Shown piece by piece: positions 1 to 6,145 of a stretch of 6,145 bases of DNA. Both the position numbers and the translations under genes were made by a program. Numbering within the stretch: position 1 is the stretch's first letter; every line of letters starts with the position of its first letter. The stretch comes from Alphaproteobacteria bacterium UBA7371. Its GTDB lineage: Bacteria; Pseudomonadota; Alphaproteobacteria; UBA8317. The stretch lies in NCBI GenBank assembly GCA_002469865.1, contig DKOD01000064.1:7673-13817 (forward strand), in the 5' to 3' direction. Below the pieces are notes generated by a model. The model ran no database searches. It had not been told where the DNA came from and saw only the letters and a list, made by a program, of their open reading frames with translations.

Positions 1-504
1 CGCCCCATGGCGGTCTTGGGCATGGGGTGTTTTTGGGGGGCAGAGCGGATTTTCTGGAAAACCCCCGGCATCACCGCGACCTCTGTTGGTTATGCCGGTG
101 GGCAGAAAGAAAATGTTGATTACCGGTTGGTATGTGGTGGGGCCACGGGCCATGCCGAAATCATCACCGCCCATTTTGATGACAGCCAGATTTCCTATGG
201 GGACATCATCCGCATCTTTTTCGAAAACCACGACCCCACCCAGGGCAACCGCCAGGGCAATGACATTGGCAGCCAGTATCGTTCCGTCATCATGCCGCTT
301 GATGATGCACAAGAACAGGTGGCACGCGGTTTACTGGCGGATTACAACCAAGCCTATTTGGAAAAAGGTTTTGGCCCCGTGACCACGCAAATACTCCCCA
401 TTGGCCCGATTATTCTGGCCGAAGAATACCACCAACAATATCTGGCCAAAAACCCCAACGGATATTGTGGCATTGCCCCCACGGGCGTGTCTTTGAAGGC
501 ATGA
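1..504 (+). CDS. msrA: Peptide-methionine (S)-S-oxide reductase MsrA, probably missing its first few codons
   Basis: MsrA reduces methionine-S-sulfoxide in proteins and as free amino acid, repairing oxidative damage in the cytoplasm with thioredoxin as usual reductant. Residues are numbered from the ATG at position 7. The catalytic motif GCFWGAE holds the nucleophile Cys8 and Glu13. The family blocks GYAGG (28-32) and VCGGATGHAE (42-51) follow, then FFENHDPTQG with Asp76 and GSQYRS with Tyr91. The C-terminal HQQYL..NPNGYCG supplies the likely resolving Cys154. The frame is open to the left edge, and many MsrA proteins have residues before the catalytic motif. The ATG at 7 is therefore either a very short N-terminus or an internal Met of a gene starting outside; no ribosome binding site can be seen in the six bases available. 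The usual VCSG motif reads VCGG here. The stop TGA (502-504) overlaps the next gene's ATG. Family assignment is certain; only the start is open. Confidence 0.95.
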   Translation, partial: RPMAVLGMGCFWGAERIFWKTPGITATSVGYAGGQKENVDYRLVCGGATGHAEIITAHFDDSQISYGDIIRIFFENHDPTQGNRQGNDIGSQYRSVIMPLDDAQEQVARGLLADYNQAYLEKGFGPVTTQILPIGPIILAEEYHQQYLAKNPNGYCGIAPTGVSLKA

Positions 505-794
505 TTAAGGCCACCATCTTCTTCACCGCCATGGGCGTTTTGTGCTTTGGGCTGGATTTGCTGGTCACGCCCCTACCCCCATTGGGGGGTTGGGCTTATG
601 CAATATTTCCAGAGGGTTTTCCCGTTCTGCAACCAGCGGTCGAGCGCCACATATCCCCTTGGATCTGGGAGGCTTTGTTGCAGCCAATTTTTGTCCGCCC
701 GGTCACTTTTTTATTCTTCGTTCTGGCATTCATTTGCGCCATTTTGGCGGGCATCTTCTACCTATTCAATCGTCCGAACGTAGGGCGGCAATAA
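501..794 (+). CDS. Small two-segment membrane protein of unknown function, coupled to msrA
   Basis: I do not recognise a named family. The ATG at 501-503 overlaps the msrA stop codon as ATGA, which suggests coupled translation. A purine-rich GAAGG sits only one or two bases before the ATG, too close to be a good independent ribosome binding site. An in-frame TTG at 465 would add 12 residues but lies deep inside msrA and is less likely. The 97-residue product has hydrophobic stretches at about residues 4-23 and 68-89, separated by a Pro- and Trp-containing loop of about 44 residues. Positive residues at 3, 66, 91 and 96 favour both ends in the cytoplasm and the loop outside. Its two cysteines (15 and 79) lie within the membrane segments, and there is no CXXC motif. 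The last 29 bases overlap the 3' end of lepA on the other strand. It is not MsrQ, which has more membrane helices and heme-binding histidines. Function is unknown; a role linked to oxidative repair would be guesswork from position. Confidence 0.72.
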   Translation: MIKATIFFTAMGVLCFGLDLLVTPLPPLGGWAYAIFPEGFPVLQPAVERHISPWIWEALLQPIFVRPVTFLFFVLAFICAILAGIFYLFNRPNVGRQ

Positions 795-2571
795 AGGCTT
801 CCTGTGGGATTTCCACCCGACCAAATTGGCGCATCTTTTTCTTGCCGGCCTTTTGCTTGTCCAAAAGCTTACGCTTACGCGAAGCGTCACCACCATAACA
901 TTTGGCGGTCACATCCTTGCGCATCGCACGGATGGTTTCCCGGGCAATGATTCGACCACCAAGGGCTGCTTGGATTGGGATCTGAAAGAGATGCTGTGGG
1001 ATCAAATCTTTGAGTTTCTCGCACAAAACCCGGCCACGATCTTCGGCACGCTCCCGATGCACAATGGTGGCCAATGCATCAACCGGCTCGGCATTCACCA
1101 GGATGGACATGCGCACCAAGTCACCCTCCTGGTAGCCCTTCATCTGGTAATCAAAACTCGCATAACCACGGGTGGCTGACTTCAGCTTGTCGTAAAAATC
1201 AAACACCACCTCATTAAGCGGCAGGTCATAAACAACCATGGCCCGGGAGCCGGCATAGGTAAGGTTGGTTTGCACGCCCCTTCGGTCTTCACAAAGTTTT
1301 AAAACGGCGCCCAAATAATCATCAGGCACCAAAATGGTGGCCGATATCCATGGCTCAGATATGGAATCAATTTTGACCACTTCGGGCATGTCGGCGGGGT
1401 TATGCAATTCTTCTTCGCTGCCATCGGTCATGGTCAGGCGGTAAATCACGGACGGTGCGGTGGTGATCAGGTCAAGGTCAAATTCCCGCTCAAGCCGCTC
1501 CCGGATGATCTCCAAATGCAACAGGCCCAAAAACCCACAACGGAACCCGAAGCCCAAGGCTGCAGAGGTTTCCATTTCATAATCAAAACTTGCATCATTA
1601 AGGCGGAGCTTTCCCAGCGCGGAACGAAGGGATTCAAATTCCGATGAATCCACCGGAAACAGGCCACAAAACACCACAGGCTGGGCTGGCTTATAGCCCT
1701 CAAGGGGAACCTCACAGGGATTTTTCTCATGGGTGATGGTGTCGCCCACCCTGGTGTCAGCCACTTCCTTGATGGAGGCCGTCATGAAGCCGATTTCCCC
1801 GGGGCCCAAGCTGTCAACCATCAACCCCTTAGGCGTCAGCACGCCCACGCGGTCTACTGGGTAGGTGGACCCATTGGACATGAAGCGCACCCGATCACCC
1901 TTTTTGATGACGCCATCAAACACCCGAAACAACACCACCACGCCAAGATAGGCATCATACCAACTATCCACCAAAAGCGCTTTTAATGGCTTGTCAGCCC
2001 CGGCGGTTTTGGGGGCCGGCAAGCGCTCCACAATGGCCTTGAGAACTTGATCCACATTGAGCCCGCTCTTGGCAGAAATTTCCACCGCATCGGAAGCATC
2101 AATGCCAATCACATCCTCAATTTGGTCACGCACCTGGGCTGGCTCGGCAGCCGGCAGATCCACCTTGTTCAAGACAGGTATGATCTCATGATCGTTATCG
2201 AGGGCTTGGTACACATTGGCCAAGGTCTGGGCTTCCACCCCTTGGGAGGCATCCACCACCAACAAAGATCCTTCACAGGCCTTCAAAGAGCGCGACACCT
2301 CATAGGCAAAATCCACATGGCCAGGTGTGTCAATCAGATTGAGAAAGTAGGTTTCGCCGTCGACATGTTTGTAAATCAAGCGCACGGTCTGGGCCTTGAT
2401 GGTGATGCCCCGCTCCTTCTCGATATCCATGGAATCGAGAACCTGATTGGACATCTCCCGTTCGGAGAGGCCACCGCACATCTGGATCAAGCGGTCAGCC
2501 AGGGTAGACTTGCCGTGGTCAATATGGGCGACAATGGAAAAATTCCTGACGCGGCTGACCTCTTCCATCAA
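766..2571 (-). CDS. lepA: Elongation factor 4 (LepA), ribosome-associated GTPase
   Basis: LepA is a translational GTPase related to EF-G. It binds the ribosome, has been reported to back-translocate it, and is linked to initiation and 30S assembly. All GTPase motifs are present: P-loop AHIDHGKS (15-22), RGIT (54-57), DTPGH with the catalytic-type His85 (81-85), NKVD (135-138) and SAK (166-168). EF-Tu-like domain 2 follows (about 190-285), then an EF-G-III-like domain containing GFRCGFLGLLHLEI (342-355). An EF-G-V-like domain (about 400-485) precedes the LepA-specific C-terminal domain with YGGDASRKRKLLDKQK (559-574) and VEIPQEAF near the end. At 600-601 residues it is full length and intact. 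Two adjacent starts are possible: TTG at 2571-2569, seven bases from a GGAG, or ATG at 2568-2566, ten bases away. I favour the ATG because it is the stronger codon. The gene lies 73 bases downstream of pheT on the same strand, so it may be cotranscribed with pheST. Unlike in E. coli, no lepB follows it. Confidence 0.98.
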   Translation of the reverse strand: MMEEVSRVRNFSIVAHIDHGKSTLADRLIQMCGGLSEREMSNQVLDSMDIEKERGITIKAQTVRLIYKHVDGETYFLNLIDTPGHVDFAYEVSRSLKACEGSLLVVDASQGVEAQTLANVYQALDNDHEIIPVLNKVDLPAAEPAQVRDQIEDVIGIDASDAVEISAKSGLNVDQVLKAIVERLPAPKTAGADKPLKALLVDSWYDAYLGVVVLFRVFDGVIKKGDRVRFMSNGSTYPVDRVGVLTPKGLMVDSLGPGEIGFMTASIKEVADTRVGDTITHEKNPCEVPLEGYKPAQPVVFCGLFPVDSSEFESLRSALGKLRLNDASFDYEMETSAALGFGFRCGFLGLLHLEIIRERLEREFDLDLITTAPSVIYRLTMTDGSEEELHNPADMPEVVKIDSISEPWISATILVPDDYLGAVLKLCEDRRGVQTNLTYAGSRAMVVYDLPLNEVVFDFYDKLKSATRGYASFDYQMKGYQEGDLVRMSILVNAEPVDALATIVHRERAEDRGRVLCEKLKDLIPQHLFQIPIQAALGGRIIARETIRAMRKDVTAKCYGGDASRKRKLLDKQKAGKKKMRQFGRVEIPQEAFIAALRSDD

Positions 2572-2644
2572 TAACCAACTCCAAAAATCATCTGTTTCAA
2601 GCTGTTATGGATATAGGAAGCTTGGCCCCGGGCGCAATGCTTGG
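2572..2644 (-). other. pheT-lepA intergenic region with weak promoter-like and inverted-repeat signals
   Basis: This is the only gap between genes in the window. Read on the minus strand it has no GC-rich hairpin followed by a T-run, so I see no terminator separating pheT from lepA. A six-base inverted repeat, CAAGCT (2624-2619) and AGCTTG (2603-2598), encloses a 15-base AT-rich loop. A poor sigma70-like pair, TTGCGC (2637-2632) and TATATC (2615-2610) with a 16-base spacer, matches three and four of six consensus bases. GCTTGG on the plus strand also occurs twice nearby (2620-2625 and 2639-2644). These signals are weak, and readthrough from pheT remains the simplest source of lepA transcription. 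Confidence 0.35.
2579..2582 (-). promoter_or_regulatory. Ribosome binding site of lepA
   Basis: GGAG on the minus strand is the only Shine-Dalgarno-like core before lepA. It is seven bases from the TTG at 2571-2569 and ten from the ATG at 2568-2566. The spacing slightly favours the TTG while codon strength favours the ATG, so the start is left ambiguous by one residue. Confidence 0.6.
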
Positions 2645-5044
2645 TTAGCCCCTAAGACGGCCACCGGTTGACGCACCAACCTTCTCAGCCACCTTGTCCA
2701 AAAGCGCAGCAATATCTTCATCGGTGAGCGATTTGTCCTGGGGCTGCAAGGTGAGCCTGATGGCGAGGGATTTTTCATCAACATCAAGGGCACCGCCGGT
2801 GAAGACGTCAAAAATAGCCACCTCGGTAATGAGTTGCTTATCGGCCGCCTTGGCCGCACGAACCACGTCGCCGGCGGGAACATCTTTGGCCAGAATAAAG
2901 GCCATGTCCTTGCGTAAGCTTTGCAATTCTGGACGGTCAAGCTTTGCCCTATTGGTGCCCTTGGATTTGGGCAAGGGGATTTGATCGAGGAACAAATCCA
3001 CCACCATCACCCGTTGGGTTATGCCAAATGATGCAAGAACAGCAGGATGCAATTCACCAAAACAACCAAGCTTATTTTTGGGGCCAAGCGACAGGTAACC
3101 AAACCGTCCTGGATGGTAGCAATCCGCATCGCCACCAAGGAGCATAAGGTTGGCCGTGGGCACCGCCATATCCCCCAACATGGCCTCAGCCAAAGCCTTG
3201 GCGTCAAAAACATCCACATCACGGCTTTCACCATGCCAGCGATCGGGGCGCTTTTTGCCAACCAAGATGGCCGTAAAATGCTGTGCTTGGTCCTCAGGCT
3301 TGCGGCCATGATAGACCGGCCCGAGCTCAAACAAGGCCAGATCATCGAAGCCCCGGTCGATGTTGCGGGCCGCCACATCAAGAAGATTGGGGATAAGCGA
3401 TGGGCGCATGTCGGACAAGTCGCTGGAGATCGGGTTGTCAAGTTTGAGCGCGGTGTCGCCGCCCCCAAACTTTTGGGCATGCGCGCTGCTCAAAAATGAC
3501 CAGGTTACCAATTCCCGCAAACCAAGCCCGGCAGCCATATGACGCAAACGGCGGTTTCGACGTTGGGTTGCGGTCAAGACAGGCTTTGGCAATCTATCAA
3601 GGTTTGGCAGGGGCGTGAGGGGCAAATCATCCAAACCCACCAACCTGGTGATTTCTTCCACCAGATCGGCTGAGCCATGAATATCCGGGCGCCAGCTTGG
3701 GGCCACAACCTGCCAAATGTCCCCTTGCCTCACCTCAAAGCCCAGATCTTGAAGCATCCGAGCCTGCTGATCTGGTGGCACATCCATGCCGGTGAGCTTT
3801 TTCAGCCTTTCTGGGTCATAATCGATGGTTGGTGTGGCCTGTGGCACGGCGCCAACGACAACAGCTTCACCTGCCCGACCACCGCAGATCTCCAAGATCA
3901 TGGCGGTGGCAAGTTGGTCACCCATGACCGCAAATGCCGGATCAATGCCACGCTCAAAACGATAGCGCGCATCGGAAATGATGTTGTGGCGCCGCCCGGT
4001 GCGGGCGACACCAATGGGGTCAAAATACGCCGTTTCCAGGATCACCCTCTTGGTGGAGGCCGTGCAGCCGGTGTTAAGGCCACCAATCACCCCGGCAATG
4101 GCGACGGGGCCATGATCATCAGCAATGACCAAATCTTCTGGATCAAGCTGGTAGGTTTTTTCATCCAGGGCCAGCAATTCTTCCCCTTGCTTGGCCATGC
4201 GCACATGGATTTGGCCCGAGATCTTATCCGCATCAAAGACATGCAGGGGCCGCGCATGGGTGATGGTGGACCAATTGGTGATATCCACCAGGCTGGAAAT
4301 AGACCGGTTGCCAATGGCCTTCAGCCTGGAGGCCATCCATGCTGGTGCTTCAGAATTGGTGACATCCTCAAAGGGCCTGGCAATAAACAAAGGACAGCGC
4401 CAGGCATGATCCTTATCAAGCTTGATGTCCGCATCGACCTTGATTGCCCCATCTTCGGCAAATTCAGGCCTGGCTAACGTTTTCAGGCGACCAAGACCTG
4501 CCGCAGCGAGATCCCTGGCAATGCCGCGCACGCCCAACGCATCGGGTCGGTTGGGGGTGATGGCAATATCCACCACCGGGTCGGTTTGACCAAGGATTTC
4601 TGCGGCATCCATGCCCGGTTGCCCGTCATCTAACTCGATGATGCCATCATGATCATCGCTCAATTCAAGCTCTCGGCCCGAGCACATCATCCCTTGGGAT
4701 TCCACACCACGGATCTTGCCCTTACCCAAAACATCCCCGGTCGATGGCACCACGCAGCCTGGCTGTGCCAAGATGCCAATCAGACCCTGGCGGGCATTGG
4801 GGGCACCACAAACAACATTGCGCAATTGCCCATCACCCACATCAACCTGCAGGATCTTCAGCCGATCAGCATCGGGATGCGGCTCGGCATGAACCACATG
4901 GGCAACTTTAAAGCCCTCAAGCCTTTTGGCTGGGTCTTCAATGGCCTCAAGCTCCAACCCAATTCGGGTTAGGCAATCGGTGAGTTCGGTGAGGCTGGCC
5001 TCGGTATCCAAATGCTCTTTGAGCCATTCTTGGGTGAATTTCAT
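2645..5044 (-). CDS. pheT: Phenylalanine--tRNA ligase beta subunit
   Basis: PheT is the beta subunit of the cytoplasmic (alpha-beta)2 phenylalanyl-tRNA synthetase. It binds tRNA-Phe and hydrolyses mischarged Tyr-tRNA-Phe, while PheS carries the aminoacylation site. The 799 residues match the usual bacterial length. The N-terminal segment is followed by an OB-fold tRNA-binding domain (about 40-150, with HPDADRLKILQVDVG and CGAPNAR). The B3/B4 editing domain comes next (about 215-390, with RPLHVFDADK, GVIGG, ILETAYFDP and SDARYRFERG). After it lie the B5 domain (about 405-475), the catalytic-like core (about 490-690) and a C-terminal ferredoxin-fold anticodon-binding domain (about 705-799, with RKDMAFI and IFDVFTG). 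By motif alignment, Gly321, Glu337, Ser357 and Ala359 correspond to E. coli editing-site residues Gly318, Glu334, Thr354 and Ala356. The ATG overlaps the pheS stop as ATGA, and a GGAGG lies nine bases upstream, which fixes the start. The gene is intact. Confidence 0.98.
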   Translation of the reverse strand: MKFTQEWLKEHLDTEASLTELTDCLTRIGLELEAIEDPAKRLEGFKVAHVVHAEPHPDADRLKILQVDVGDGQLRNVVCGAPNARQGLIGILAQPGCVVPSTGDVLGKGKIRGVESQGMMCSGRELELSDDHDGIIELDDGQPGMDAAEILGQTDPVVDIAITPNRPDALGVRGIARDLAAAGLGRLKTLARPEFAEDGAIKVDADIKLDKDHAWRCPLFIARPFEDVTNSEAPAWMASRLKAIGNRSISSLVDITNWSTITHARPLHVFDADKISGQIHVRMAKQGEELLALDEKTYQLDPEDLVIADDHGPVAIAGVIGGLNTGCTASTKRVILETAYFDPIGVARTGRRHNIISDARYRFERGIDPAFAVMGDQLATAMILEICGGRAGEAVVVGAVPQATPTIDYDPERLKKLTGMDVPPDQQARMLQDLGFEVRQGDIWQVVAPSWRPDIHGSADLVEEITRLVGLDDLPLTPLPNLDRLPKPVLTATQRRNRRLRHMAAGLGLRELVTWSFLSSAHAQKFGGGDTALKLDNPISSDLSDMRPSLIPNLLDVAARNIDRGFDDLALFELGPVYHGRKPEDQAQHFTAILVGKKRPDRWHGESRDVDVFDAKALAEAMLGDMAVPTANLMLLGGDADCYHPGRFGYLSLGPKNKLGCFGELHPAVLASFGITQRVMVVDLFLDQIPLPKSKGTNRAKLDRPELQSLRKDMAFILAKDVPAGDVVRAAKAADKQLITEVAIFDVFTGGALDVDEKSLAIRLTLQPQDKSLTDEDIAALLDKVAEKVGASTGGRLRG

Positions 5045-6120
5045 GGGGCCAATCCTCCAGCAAGATCTGGATGGTGGAAGGCGCCAAACCCGTAATGGGC
5101 AAGCCAGCGCACATCGCCTTCAAAAAACGCCCTAAGGTCCGGGATGCCATATTTGAGCATGGCCAAGCGGTCGATGCCCATGCCAAATGCAAAACCCTGA
5201 TGTTGCTCAGGGTCAAGACCACAGGCACGCAACACATTGGGGTGAACCATGCCGCAGCCCAGGATCTCCAACCAATCATCGCCTTCCCCAATAACGATCC
5301 GGTCTTTTTCAAAACGGCAGCCAATATCAACTTCCATGGAAGGCTCGGTGAATGGAAAATGGCTTGCACGAAAGCGCATCTTCACCTCATCCACCTCAAA
5401 AAAGGCTTTCGCAAACGCCTCCAGGGTCCATTTGAGTTGGCCCATATGGGTGTCGCCATCAATCACAAGGCCCTCCACCTGATGGAACATGGGGGTATGG
5501 GTCTGGTCGGAATCGCAGCGGAATGTGCGGCCAGGCGCAATGATGCGGATGGGCGGCTCTTCAGCCACCATGGTTCTTATTTGCACTGGCGAGGTGTGGG
5601 TGCGCAGAACCGGCCGCTGGCCTTCATCATCGGCGGCAAAATAAAAGGTGTCATGTTCCTGACGCGCCGGATGGTCGGCGGGAATATTGAGGGCAGTAAA
5701 ATTATGAAAGTCATCCTCAATATGCGGCCCTTCGGCCACCGCAAAGCCCATGGAGCCAAAGATCGCTGTGACCTCATCGATCACCTCGCCAATGGGGTGC
5801 AAGCTGCCCTGGGCAACATGGCGGGCCGGCAAGCTTACATCGAGATGTTCGGTGGCAAGACGTTCATTCAAAGCTTCACGCCCGAGGATGGTCTGGCGTT
5901 CATCAATGGCTGAGGCCACTTGGGATTTAAGGCCATTGAGCAATGGACCAAAAGATTGGCGTTCCTCTGGGGACATCGAACCCAGGCCGCGCATCAAAAG
6001 GCTTACCTCACCCTTTTTTCCCAATGCCTCAACGCGCAGTTGCTCTAAGGAATTAAGGTCATTGACCTGCGCGATCGCATTGAGAAGTTTTTGCTCCAGC
6101 GCACTGATGTCATCATGCAT
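5041..6120 (-). CDS. pheS: Phenylalanine--tRNA ligase alpha subunit
   Basis: PheS is the catalytic alpha subunit of phenylalanyl-tRNA synthetase, a class II enzyme that activates phenylalanine with ATP and charges tRNA-Phe. The 359-residue protein begins with a helical arm (about 1-90) expected to form a coiled coil contacting tRNA. The class II core has motif 1 around HPIGEVIDEV (108-117), then THTSPVQ (174-180). Motif 2 is FRCDSDQTHTPMFHQVEG (200-217) and motif 3 is GMGIDRLAMLKYGIPDLR (313-330). By alignment, Ser177, Gln214, Glu216, Phe255, Phe257 and Ala311 line the phenylalanine pocket. Ala311 matches E. coli Ala294, the residue that sets side-chain size, so normal specificity is expected. 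The ATG at 6120-6118 follows an AAAGGAG eight bases upstream. The gene is intact and is the first gene of the visible minus-strand cluster. Only 25 bases upstream are present, so any promoter, leader peptide or attenuator lies outside. Confidence 0.98.
   Translation of the reverse strand: MHDDISALEQKLLNAIAQVNDLNSLEQLRVEALGKKGEVSLLMRGLGSMSPEERQSFGPLLNGLKSQVASAIDERQTILGREALNERLATEHLDVSLPARHVAQGSLHPIGEVIDEVTAIFGSMGFAVAEGPHIEDDFHNFTALNIPADHPARQEHDTFYFAADDEGQRPVLRTHTSPVQIRTMVAEEPPIRIIAPGRTFRCDSDQTHTPMFHQVEGLVIDGDTHMGQLKWTLEAFAKAFFEVDEVKMRFRASHFPFTEPSMEVDIGCRFEKDRIVIGEGDDWLEILGCGMVHPNVLRACGLDPEQHQGFAFGMGIDRLAMLKYGIPDLRAFFEGDVRWLAHYGFGAFHHPDLAGGLAP
5054..5058 (-). promoter_or_regulatory. Ribosome binding site of pheT inside the end of pheS
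   Basis: A perfect GGAGG core lies nine bases before the pheT ATG. It is formed by the adjacent Gly-Gly codons (GGA GGA) of the LAGGLAP C-terminus of PheS. Together with the ATGA overlap, this indicates that pheT is translated by coupling to pheS, consistent with equal production of the two subunits. Confidence 0.85.
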
Positions 6121-6128
6121 GCTTTTTG

Positions 6129-6135
6129 CTCCTTT
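6129..6135 (-). promoter_or_regulatory. Ribosome binding site of pheS
   Basis: AAAGGAG on the minus strand, eight bases before the ATG at 6120-6118, is a strong Shine-Dalgarno match. It supports this start over the internal Met codons further in. The remaining bases to the window edge are too few to judge for a promoter or attenuator. Confidence 0.85.
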
Positions 6136-6145
6136 GCCACAAAAA

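Noticed and set aside
465..500. Upstream TTG start that would lengthen the small membrane protein by 12 residues
   Set aside because: It lies inside the msrA coding region with no ribosome binding site and would add a polar N-terminus before the first membrane segment. The ATG at 501 forms a standard ATGA coupling.
576..589. C-run/G-run inverted repeat (CCCCC ATT GGGGGG) that might be a terminator for lepA or the small gene
   Set aside because: It has a three-base loop and no T-run on either strand, and it encodes Pro-Pro-Leu-Gly-Gly inside the small membrane-protein gene. It is best explained by codon composition.
2047..2574. Plus-strand open frame of 175 codons opposite the lepA GTPase domain
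   Set aside because: It mirrors the conserved G-domain codons of lepA on the other strand. It is His- and Ile-rich in the manner of an antisense translation and has no motif.
3677..4477. Plus-strand open frame of 266 codons opposite pheT
   Set aside because: It is fully antisense to the conserved PheT editing and B5 domains, with no recognisable protein features and no good start context, so it is a shadow frame.
5071..5913. Long plus-strand open frame of 280 codons opposite pheS
   Set aside because: It lies wholly antisense to a clearly identified, intact pheS, and its translation shows no recognisable motif. Such frames are expected opposite GC-rich coding sequence.
1..6145. Search for mobile elements, CRISPR repeats, tRNA genes or a defence system
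   Set aside because: No repeat array, transposase, integrase, tRNA-like fold or defence-type protein was seen. The space is filled by housekeeping genes with only one short gap.

Overview
The window carries a compact piece of a proteobacterial, most likely alphaproteobacterial, chromosome. The evidence for that group is by recognition only: the wording of the PheS, PheT and LepA proteins, including the LAGGL-type PheS C-terminus and the SDARYRFERG block of PheT, together with a moderately GC-rich composition. No genus can be assigned. There is no sign of a mobile element, CRISPR array, tRNA, rRNA or phage gene. Nearly every base is accounted for by five genes.

Left edge, plus strand (1-794): msrA, a peptide methionine sulfoxide reductase whose 5' end is probably cut off by the window edge. 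It overlaps by four bases (ATGA) a small gene for an unrecognised 97-residue protein with two predicted membrane segments. The two look like a translationally coupled pair. The 3' end of the small gene runs 29 bases into the 3' end of lepA, which converges from the other strand.

Rest of the window, minus strand (766-6145, read right to left): pheS, pheT and lepA. pheS and pheT encode the two subunits of the (alpha-beta)2 phenylalanyl-tRNA synthetase and overlap by four bases (ATGA). The pheT ribosome binding site lies inside the last codons of pheS. After a 73-base gap comes lepA, elongation factor 4. The three genes are all in translation (charging of tRNA-Phe and ribosome rescue or biogenesis) and could form one transcription unit. 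The gap before lepA also holds a weak promoter-like sequence, a small inverted repeat and a seven-codon open frame that ends on the lepA start codon, so a separate input to lepA is possible but unproven.

I found no convincing new biological system. The most uncharacterised item is the small membrane protein coupled to msrA. The other findings are modest points about gene overlaps and start sites.
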